Source: Tethya wilhelma (taxonomy: Eukaryota; Porifera; Demospongiae; Tethyida; Tethyidae). Taken from it: a stretch of 64,000 nucleotides of DNA. Every line of letters starts with the position of its first letter. Positions within the stretch are counted from its first letter, which is position 1. This document shows positions 55,604-64,000 of the stretch, piece by piece. The notes beneath the pieces are model-generated. The model searched no databases. It was not told the origin of the DNA and saw only the letters and a list, made by a program, of their open reading frames with translations. A program made the position numbers and the translations under genes. Location: positions 378,797 through 442,796 of the forward strand of contig CAXIPT010000003.1 in NCBI GenBank assembly GCA_964030475.1, given 5' to 3'.

Positions 55604-56849
55604 TCACAGCAAGGTACAACATCCACACAGCTTCCCTTCACTGGCAGATGATGATGTCTTAGAGTCACCAAGCTGGAGGAAGAAAGATTGAGGGATAAAA
55701 TCAAACTCGGATCGATTCTTGGCTATAACTATGGTAATACATGCAGAATGTCATTCATGCACAAATCTTTTCAACCTATCGTTGATTTAGCATGTAGCCA
55801 CATGTAAGGTCAGTTCACAATATTTCCTGTTGCATCACGTAAAAATTATTCGCACGCAGATATGCAGGAATACTCCGTATCAAATGTACATTTGGACAAT
55901 TTGTCTAAATCTGCATCAATGCATTGCATTGCGTTGCGTCGCCAAATGTGAAAGTACTATTACGCGGTGCAGCATGGATATTGTGAACCCGCCTTAACAC
56001 AGATTGATATACAAAAATCTCAACCTCCCCCCCCTCTATCTATCTCTCTCTCTCTCTCGTACCAGTGGTGTCCTCTCGTCTCGATCCTCCTCCTCCTGTT
56101 CCCTTGGAGGTTCCCTGATGGCATCAAACCCGACCATACGATCACGGACAATTTCAGTTGAATCCCCCTCTCTCTCACGAGGGGGCAAACGAATCTCCTT
56201 GGTAATTAGAGGGGTCTCGTCATTATCCTCATCGTTAGCGCTAGCATCAGGAGGAGGGGGGTCAGTGTCAGGGGTCGTCATGAGGGGGTCAGAAATTTCA
56301 GCTGTATGTAGAATAGAGAGATATTATACACTGAAACCAACTGGTGCAAGAAACTTTAGAAGTTAGTTTTATGATCCTTTAAACACACACACATAATTTA
56401 TGTATTGAAAGGGAATGTTCACTTGCTATTTCTTTGAAGTAGAAATGACAGAATATATCAGTGGATGATAGATATGATTTGCTACTTCAAAGGATCGAAA
56501 AAGTTTCAAGTCAGAACTTTACAAAATATTGCACTGACAGAAGTTAGCTACATGTATACTGTACTCAAATCTTAAACAACGATTGTACAGGTTGCTACAA
56601 GCCTTGTCCCTAGGCTCACCTTTGACCTTTCACTCACGGAATGAAAAGGTCAAAGGGGAGCCTGGGTATAAGGCCAGGTTGCTAGTAATCAAAGTAACAA
56701 TTTGACGATCGTGCTAACCATTTTCTTTTGGTTGAGGTGTTTCTTGCTGTGTGCTGTAGAGAGTGCGCTGGACAGCTCTCAGCTCAGTCAGGTCCCTGGG
56801 GGAGGAATGAATACACATGATGTAACAATGACATCATTGCAATATCAAT

Positions 56850-56899
<50 letters not shown>

Positions 56900-57792
56900 A
56901 CAAACTATAGTTAAAGTTTATGCTGTGTCCTAACACACACTGAATGTCTCTATTTTGAAGATTATCGTTGGTTTAGAAATAACATTCTCCACTCACAGAG
57001 TGACAAAAACAAACATTGAGGTGTATGTATGTATGATCAGACAGGGTTAGTGCTTGTAGCAAAGATCACAGAATTCACTTTACTTAAGACGTAAGTAAGC
57101 CAACACACACACAAGCTCTGCCCACCTTATTTGCGTTTGCACTTTGTCCAAATCCGCATCCAACTCTTCTCGATCTTTAATCTCTTGACCTTCGACCTCT
57201 TCCGTACAACCCTTCTCTCTCTCCAGCAACTCTTCAAACCTCCTCAAACCGACCTCCAGTTGACTGGCCAAAGACTCAAACTCACTTTCATCGTAACTGC
57301 TGCCATCGTTCTCTCTCTTGCCTGCCATGTTGGTCAGCTGAGAGACTGTAGAAGAAATAAGTGTCTTTATGGAGGCACGCAGGGAGAGGTACTTGTTGGT
57401 AGTGGCTGACGAAGGGGGCGTATCGGAGGCTATCAGTTGGATGGTGTTTTCATACTCCACAAGTTGGTCTTCCAGCGATAGACTCGCAGGGGGAGGTAGG
57501 GTCTGCATGTGTGTGTGTGTGTGGGAGAGAAAAATTGTAAGGAAAGGTGTTTTTCTTAGCAATTCTAGTCCACTAGAGGTACATTACATAATTGTATATG
57601 TGGTAGAATTAAGTCCCTATCACCACTTCTAACAGTGATAGCTAGGGAGACTGCACGGTGGAATAGCTAGAATTTCCGCTGCAATACAGGTCATGTATAA
57701 TTGATTGTGTGGAAAATTTGAATAATTGAGGCATGCAATGAGATATCAAGGAAATGAGGGGAAGTAATTTGAATGAAAAATACCTCAATTCT

Positions 57793-57830
<38 letters not shown>

Positions 57831-58125
57831 GCTGATCCTGACGATCATTCTCTACTGGCTGTGGACTGATATATTTCTTCGGAGGTCTCCTCCCTCTGAC
57901 CTTCGGCCTCTCTGCTGTGGGATGGGACAGCTTCGGACTGTCCGTCACCAGAGGTGCCACGCCCCCTGATCCTGATTGGTCAATTCCTCCCGTGGAAGAA
58001 GTAAGACTACCTTGACGCTTTGGTAGTCGACGACCTTTAACCTTAGGTCTTTGTGCTGTAAGGTGAATTAATTTAGGACTAGCTGTTGCTAGGTGACCGT
58101 TGAGAGCTTCTGATGAGTCAGTCAT
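55604..58125 (-). CDS. Capping-protein-interacting (CPI-motif) coiled-coil protein with CaaX-like end
   Basis: Exons (5' to 3') 58125-57829, 57502-57126, 56795-56719, 56301-56063 and 55672-55604; 352 aa, GT-AG throughout. Exon 1 holds two exact matches to the actin-capping-protein interaction consensus LxHxTxxRPKx6P: LIHLTAQRPKVKGRRLP (19-35) and LSHPTAERPKVRGRRPP (66-82), as known from CARMIL, CD2AP, CapZIP and WASHC2. A coiled-coil-rich middle (about 105-255) follows, then an acidic/proline linker with ETPLI and RTPLL. Exon 5 ends KLCGCCTLL, a possible prenylation CaaX (CTLL) with adjacent palmitoylatable Cys. Expected to hold CapZ at a membrane. If the exon 4 donor is skipped, the frame stops at 56036, giving a 338-aa form without the lipid end. 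Confidence 0.75.
56849..56899. repeat. (GT)n microsatellite
   Basis: About 50 bp of GT, in intron 2 of the CPI-motif gene on the other strand. Confidence 0.95.
57796..57828. repeat. Microsatellite forming the CPI-gene exon 1 donor
   Basis: On the minus strand the exon ends CAG and the intron is (GT)16, so any of several GT dinucleotides could be used as donor. Confidence 0.85.
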
Positions 58126-58957
58126 GATGGATAGTTAGCAGGGAACTGTGTGTGTGTGTGTGTGTACAGTTGAGAAAATTGGTAAGATTTTCATTTTATA
58201 CATACACACACAAATATCGTATTTCTGTATAACAAACTTAGAACTCTTGTACTTAACAAATTTTTTAGCAGGAAAAAATTGTGATGATGGAGTTAGTAAC
58301 ATGAAGAAACATGCAGTTGACAATCACTTGAATAGCAAAGAAATGGTTCTAGTTTTGACTTAAAATGTAGAACTTTGGTTTGCTGATAACATGACTTTAG
58401 AAGGCTGAGCTGTAATAAAGACATGTACAATTATCCTATCAATATATGCACACCAACAGATATTTTAACACATCATAGTGGTCTTTCAGCTCATCTGATC
58501 ACTATAAATGATAGGAGCTTGTTTCAATATATGTTCAGTACAAGCAGATATTAATTAAATACTATAACTGCATGCCATGGGTCTGGTACATGACTATGTG
58601 TAGAAGATACAGTATCAAGTTAGCAGTATTTGCATACACATATTGCACGCTGTATGTAGAACACAATCAGCTGCAAGTGAGATCAGTCAACATCAACTTA
58701 CCTTACAACTCGGGAACTAAAGAGAGAACTACCTGTCTAGTCTTCATCAACATGTACTTTGACCTGTGCTTAGTCATGTGTGACCTCTGCTGACAATGCA
58801 AAAACTAAAACTCGTCAGGTAAGAGGTCGTCAAATTGAAAGTCCGCGCGCATAGGTCCGCGGTCCGCGATCCGCACCGCAAACGGTCGTCAATATTAAAT
58901 GCGACAAATATTGAGAAAGGAATCAGCTGTTCATGTTCTTGTGTTCTTGGCGCCATT
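58126..58957. other. Divergent spacer between the CPI-motif gene and racemase R2
   Basis: Head-to-head arrangement suggests promoters for both genes. A CpG-rich stretch GGTCCGCGGTCCGCGATCCG lies at 58853-58872, about 90 bp before the R2 start codon. GT and CA tracts flank the CPI gene start. No gene is seen. Confidence 0.55.
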
Positions 58958-59779
58958 ATGGACTCTAAAGCGGGCACAAAGGGCGGGATATCTGAAGGAA
59001 AGAGTGATTCTGAGTTTGCTATCTCTCTCTCAGACGTGGAGGCGGCCATGACTAGGATAAGAGACGTTGTCCACAACACACCAGTCTTGGAGTGCTCCAC
59101 TCTCAACAGACTGGCTGGAGGAAGAAGGCTTTACTTCAAATGTGAGAACTTCCAAAAGACAGGATCCTTTAAAGTAAGTGCGCTGGTTAGGTATGGTTAT
59201 GACCACCCCTTGTGTAAGCTTAGCTATACCCAGTTATGATACATATCACAATGCAATAGTAAACTGGACCGTTTGCGACCGCGGTCAAGAATCTTGACCA
59301 AGCATAACTTTATAAAGTGTTAGTCTGTCTTCACTTGTATTGTTTTAGTAGTTGTTAGCATTTATTTCCCCCATACTGTGTACATTGCTAGAATCATTGC
59401 TGAACATTGCTATAAGTGCTATATGGTTTACGATACATTCTGGGCTGTATCTCAGTCTAGGAAGGTTGTTTTGAAGCTGGGATTGGTGCCATTGTGATTG
59501 GTATGAAGAGATATTTCAAATGATATGGTTTCCAAATTTATATTTGGTCCAAAATTACCAAAACCATGCCTAGTACGATTTTTTTTGCCAAAAATGACCA
59601 TTATTTTTCCAATTTTCAAAATAAACCACATCATTTGGAAGATTTCTTCATGCTGATTGCAATGGCGCAACTCCCAACTTCTAATGACCAACTGTTGCTG
59701 TTTTAGAGGAGAAAATATGTTACAAACATAAGGTCTGGTTTGGACGTTGGGTAGTGTGACTATCTTTGACTGTTCACTA

Positions 59780-59826
<47 letters not shown>

Positions 59827-62800
59827 CCTCCCTCCCCTCCCCTCACTAGATCAGAGGAGCTGTCAACGCAGTAAAGGCACTCTGTGAAGACTATCTAAAG
59901 AAGAAAGGCTCCACCAGTGGTCTCATCGTGGTAGCTCAAAGTAGTGGAAACCACGCCCAGGCTCTGGCACTAGCAGGAAGCTCTTGTGGAGTCCCCGCCC
60001 ACATTGTGATGCCTCGTACAACTCCTGCTGTGAAGTGTGAGGCTGTGAGGGGGTATGGGGGCGTGGTCACCTTCTGTGAGCCCACGGAACAGGTGAGATG
60101 ATTATTTTATGAGCTAATGGTTTAATCTGACCTGGTATACCTAAAGTCGATCTGGTTTGAGAATGTTGGTAGAAAAAATCAAATAATTTCTTATTATACA
60201 ACCGATTTCAAAATTTCAAGCACCATTAGAATGCACTCGTTCACCCTGTTGTTTCAGTTACTTTTCCAGCTTCCTACACCTTACCAGTCAAAAATTAGTT
60301 CTCCCATAGTAAAAGTATTGCATGAATCTCATTATTTCACTTCCAGCGGCATTCTCAAACCAGGTGGACTTTAGTACCAGGTACCTGTAACCTTTGACCT
60401 GTTACCTGTGACCTTTGACCTATTACCTGCGACCTAGGAACAAGGGTGAATGTATTGTGATTCTCTTTCTCTCCACTCATACATTCATAGTCCAGGAAGG
60501 AGACAGCTGCCAAACTAGCCGAGAGTCTTGGACCAGATGCAGTCCTCGTCTCGTCCTCCAATCATCCCTATGTCATGGCTGGACAGGGCACCATCGCCAT
60601 GGAGATGTTAGAACAGGTTGGTAAGAGTCACTAGCTGTGGCACACACATATGGTCGGAATTGCACACACATTGCTTGGAAGTAGCTTGTTTAGTGTTTGA
60701 CTTGTTTGCATGACTTGTTGAACAGCTTTTTTTGTCAACAAGCTAGTGCATGTATGTGTTCGTTTATATAGAAAATATTTTTTAAGATCATTTTGGTACT
60801 TCTTTTCTTTCTTTTCCCTGTGTGTGTGTGTGTGTGTGAGTCAGGTTCCCGATCTCGATGTCATTGTATGTTCAGTCAGTGGTGGTGGATTCATGGCTGG
60901 AGTTGCCATAGCAGCAAAGGTACAAAATATTAAAAATATCTTTAATAATATTACCATGAGTATCAGGCTATAATATTATAGTAAAAATTTTATAAAAATG
61001 AGAAGTGTAGGAATGGGCAATATGGTAAAAAGCGGTGAAACAAGACAAGTCTCTGAATTTTGGCACATAACTACTTCATTTTCACGGGTAAATTGCAAAT
61101 TTGAATTCCATAATTATAAATGTCGGTTGTTTGGCTCATGAGTCAATGCAACAGCAATCATGCACTTTACTAATTATTTGGATGAAGTAACAAGCATTTA
61201 GAATGTAGATACACAAAGAGCAGGGCACAAAAAATGAAGTAGTCATGTGCCGAAATTCAGAGACTTGTCTTGTTTCATTGCTTTTTACTGTATTGCCCAT
61301 TCCTACACTTCTCATTTTTATAAAATTTTTACTGCTTGTTCATTCACTTTTTTAAACACCAAGGTGCTCAATTGCATGGAGACAATCACACAGCAGAGAC
61401 TATAGTCAGTCTCTACAAAAGCAGAAGTGTACATTAGATGCGCATGCGCATTAGGTGCATGCATGCAAACCACGTGGTCTATTGACAACCTTTACCAACA
61501 TCAAAATGGCTAAATAAAAAGTACAGTATTTTATATCGATAGTTTCAAAGCTGCCTAGATTTTGTTTGCTGCGTTTTCGCCAGCAAACCAGTCAAAAAGG
61601 ACGTACTACAGATGAATTGAAGTCCCACTATATGGTTAAAGTTCAGTTAGGAAGAAAGGAAGGGGAACAAAATTGCACTCTTGTGGCTTCTCGTGAGTGC
61701 TCTCTCCAGAATGCTCTAGAAACTTTCTACCAGTCTTCTTGGTTAATACAGTAAGCTAACTGTCTGTGGGAGGCTATTAAATGCATTTTTCTTTCCCTGA
61801 AAGTTTATAAGCATGAACATTTTGTATTGTGTCAATGGGACAGTCGGCCCATTCCTACTATACGTACTGATACTGTATACTGTATACTGTATACTGTATA
61901 CTGTGACAGTGAACTATGAACTGTATACTGTATACTGTGAACTGTGAACTGTGAACTGTGAACTGTATACTGTATACTGTGAACTGTGAACTGTGAACTG
62001 TGAACTGTATACTGTATACTGTATACTGTATACTGTGACAGTGAACTGTGAACTGTATATATACTGTATACTGTATACTGTGACAGTGAACTGTGAACTG
62101 TATACTGTATACTGTATACTGTGACAGTGAACTGTGAACTGTATACTGTATACTGTATACTGTATACTGTATACTGTGACAGTGAACTGTGAACTGTATA
62201 CTCAGTTATACTGTATACTGTGACAGTGAACTGTGAACTGTATACTGTATACTGTATACTGTATACTGTGACAGTGAACTGTGAACTGTATACTGTATAC
62301 TGTATACTGTATACTGTATACTGTATATTGTGACAGTGAACTGTGAACTGTATACTGTATACTGTATACTGCGATAATACCACGTGGATAGATGACCTTT
62401 GAACTCACCTACAAAGATGGCTGCATTGCAGTACATGAATTTATACACTAAGTTTCAAAGCTTTTTAGTTTTTGTTTAGGCTTATTTATGATGAAAGCGA
62501 GTATCAAGGAATGTAGTATCCAAGAAAAGAACTTACTTTGTGCTGTCAAAGTTGGCTCAACACATTCTGGTTCTCTGGAAATCCTTTTCAAGTAAGTCAG
62601 TTAGAAGAACAAAACTGGCACTATGGTGGCTTCCCACTAGCGCTCTCTACGAACGCTGAGGAAGTTTTTGGGAGTTTTAGGCCTTGCATGCAGTTGAAAA
62701 TAGGTTATAGAGAGCCTCTGAGCAACTTTGAAGACTTAACTTTGCTTTGCTAGATTTTTATGGTGGTAAACATTTTGTAATGTGTCTATGGGACAGTCGG

Positions 62801-63069
62801 CCCATTCCTACTATACGTACTACCGTATACGTATGATAGAGAATAATATTAGTAAATTTTCCCGTCACATATACCTCATTTTCTGTCACCTGATATTTCT
62901 TACAGGCGCTCAAACCTTCCATTTTAATGATTGGGGCGGAGCCTAAGAATGCTGATGATTGTACCAAATCTTTAGCAGCTGGTCGACGAATACCAAACCC
63001 CACCCCTCCAGATACGATCTGTGATTCCCTCAAGTAAGCTCTCTCTCTCTCTCACACACACATACACAC

Positions 63070-63119
<50 letters not shown>

Positions 63120-63228
63120 ACATTGCTAAAGACTTAGTCTATGTGAGCTACCCTGGCCTATCATCAAGACCCACCTGGATGGAATTATCACTGTCACTGA
63201 AGAAGAGATCAGTTCAGCAATGAGACTG
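58958..63228 (+). CDS. Serine/aspartate racemase-like PLP enzyme R2 (last exon not in window)
   Basis: Six exons: 58958-59173, 59850-60092, 60491-60616, 60845-60919, 62906-63033 and 63138-63228; 293 codons, same junctions as R1. PLP lysine Lys72 (KTGSFK|IRGA), SSGNH (103-107), SGGG loop, EPKNADD metal site. Residues 174-176 read SSS, followed by NHPYVMAGQGT. A triple serine at this loop is, to my knowledge, the feature that separates invertebrate aspartate racemases from serine racemases, so R2 may make D-aspartate. The final exon (GGNVDL part in R1) is not found before the window end; a deaminase-like gene occupies that place on the other strand. It may lie further right, or R2 may be truncated. 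Intron 4 is 2 kb and full of repeats. Confidence 0.82.
59447..59705. mobile_element. Foldback element in R2 intron 1
   Basis: ATCTCAGTCTAGGAAGGTTG...GAAGCTGGGATTGGTGCC at the left, mirrored by GGCGCAACTCCCAACTTC at the right; same family as 53437-53706. Confidence 0.65.
60975..61866. mobile_element. Composite M1+M2 MITE in R2 intron 4
   Basis: M1 with both ends (60976-61075 and 61236-61340), then M2 (GATGCGCATGCGCATTAGGT, ATCAAAATGGCTAAATAAAA) ending GGGACAGTCGGCCCATTCCT with ACTATACGTACT. The minisatellite begins at this end. Confidence 0.75.
61861..62372. repeat. Two-word 7-bp minisatellite
   Basis: About 510 bp written mostly in two heptamers, TATACTG and TGAACTG, with a 6-base TGACAG word at the switch points. 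Blocks such as (TATACTG)3-6 TGACAG (TGAACTG)2 repeat as higher-order units. Because 7 is not a multiple of 3, all minus-strand frames stay open; these are not genes. Confidence 0.95.
62380..62822. mobile_element. Partial M2 element
   Basis: M2 body without M1: CCTACAAAGATGGCTGCATT, GTCAAAGTTGGCTCAACA and the terminal GGGACAGTCGGCCCATTCCT. It shares its last 30 bases with the M2 end at 61835-61866, so the minisatellite sits between two M2 copies. Confidence 0.7.
63040..63122. repeat. CT/CA microsatellite in R2 intron 5
   Basis: Short CT then about 65 bp of CA with a few interruptions, between exons 5 and 6 of R2. Confidence 0.9.
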
Positions 63229-63467
63229 GTGAGTGCTTTTATCTTATTATCAGTACACCCTTTCAATATTACTTTTCGTACTCCAAAAGCCCCTCATGAA
63301 TATAACTACAATTGAACATAACATATTTACTTATCTGGCCTGCGAAGTTCAAACATGATAAATAATGTTGGGTTGTAAGAATATTATAATGTTTCACTGA
63401 AAGCAGCAATATTTCACCAAAGTACCCAACTGTTCAACTCATTTTCAGTTGAAAGTCAATTGCTTAG

Positions 63468-64000
63468 TTATGGTCCATGATGATGATGATGGTTGTGATT
63501 CTGTCCTTTATCTATATGCAAATCACTCCATTGTTTGGGAGCATGGCAGTGGATGGCGTCTTGTTTATTCATCTTTTCGATTCGATTTAGATAATTTGTA
63601 ATGTAAGTTTCTGCATCGCGAAATTCATTACATGTGTTGATCAACTTTAGCACTCCATGACAATCTGGGTTTGTAGATTTATATAGACCAGTAATATCTT
63701 TAAATACACTCCAGTCCCAGGGTTTGGGATTAAAGCCTTCATTTCGCATTTTTCTCATGCAATAGTCAATCGTGGTTTTCTTCGTCTCTGATCCTTTGCT
63801 TGAGTCGATGTATTGTCGACCCATCCAAATGGTCACAGTCTCATCACGATGATTTTGATATTTCCACTTCATCAGTCCCCATTGGCAGAAGACGCAGGGA
63901 GTCCAGGTGCTCCAATAATTGGTCACTTGAGGACACTTGTTGATCATCTTCATTTCAGCGTCAAAGTCATTTCGTATACAAACATGATTTTTTGCTGCAC
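63468..64000 (-). CDS. Probable AID/APOBEC-like cytidine deaminase, 3' part (5' end beyond window)
   Basis: The open frame continues to the window edge, so its start is unknown; 176 codons are visible. Near the edge it reads NDFDAEMKMI, then VTNYWSTWTPCVFCQWG, then ETVTIWMGRQYI. This fits the order of the zinc-dependent deaminase core in AID/APOBEC proteins: [H]AE, then a WS/T-W-[ST]-PCxxC second zinc motif, then a beta strand ending in an R-L/Q-Y element. The usual His of HAE is Asp here; catalytic Glu and both Cys are present. Downstream, GFNPKPWDWSVFKDI resembles the later APOBEC helix-strand region. The C-terminus is His-rich (HNHHHHHGP). Such enzymes edit C to U in DNA or RNA; target unknown. 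Family assignment is by motif only. Confidence 0.6.
   Translation of the reverse strand, partial: AAKNHVCIRNDFDAEMKMINKCPQVTNYWSTWTPCVFCQWGLMKWKYQNHRDETVTIWMGRQYIDSSKGSETKKTTIDYCMRKMRNEGFNPKPWDWSVFKDITGLYKSTNPDCHGVLKLINTCNEFRDAETYITNYLNRIEKMNKQDAIHCHAPKQWSDLHIDKGQNHNHHHHHGP

Noticed and set aside
58835..58957. N-terminal extension of racemase R2 from an upstream TTG
   Set aside because: There is no ATG in the extension; the ATG at 58958 gives a protein matching the family's usual start.
61861..62372. CRISPR-like array
   Set aside because: The repeats are 7 bp, contiguous and without unique spacers, in a eukaryotic intron.
61832..62448. Three overlapping minus-strand frames rich in Tyr-Thr-Val-His
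   Set aside because: A 7-bp repeat without stop words stays open in all frames of one strand; this is a composition artefact.

Overview
The window reads as nuclear DNA of a compact animal genome, most likely a demosponge such as Amphimedon queenslandica. This is an inference from short GT-AG introns, dense dinucleotide microsatellites, abundant small inverted-repeat elements and the mix of genes; nothing in the window names the species. Two isolated N bases (6886, 48840) and a 25-base G run at position 1 look like assembly limits. Exon models were built by hand from reading frame, splice signals and comparison of paralogues within the window.

Left part (3-28 kb): two gene types alternate. 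On the minus strand are four paralogues beginning with a CARD-like death-fold module. Two are intronless and carry FN3 repeats plus a P-loop GTPase (850 aa with 2 FN3; 2160 aa with about 17 FN3). One is a two-exon CARD-plus-tail gene and one is a CARD exon remnant. Between them on the plus strand lie five copies of the 5' half of a frataxin gene (mitochondrial iron-sulfur cluster protein). Only the last, at 26.4-27.9 kb, continues into exons 3-5 and is complete (213 aa). A serial segmental duplication therefore built the region, later invaded by a 933-bp element with 4-bp target duplications and by a 2.2-kb set of nested foldbacks.

Middle part (30-51.5 kb): a head-to-tail array of eight genes for a secreted, cysteine-rich protein family that I do not recognise. 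Intact members have six exons with conserved phases, a signal peptide, about 20 cysteines and a C-terminal tail typical of GPI anchoring. Variants include one that loses its anchor at a duplication breakpoint, one with a premature stop, and a three-exon miniature gene. Most have a TATA box 75-125 bp before the start codon.

Right part (52-64 kb): two serine/aspartate racemase-like PLP enzymes flank, on the opposite strand, a five-exon gene for a protein with two capping-protein-interaction motifs, a coiled coil and a CaaX-like C-terminus. The second racemase lacks its last exon within the window; its expected place holds, on the minus strand, the 3' part of a probable AID/APOBEC-like cytidine deaminase that runs off the edge. 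Intron 4 of the second racemase carries a 0.5-kb minisatellite made mostly of two 7-base words. tRNA-derived SINE-like pieces and composite MITEs are scattered throughout.
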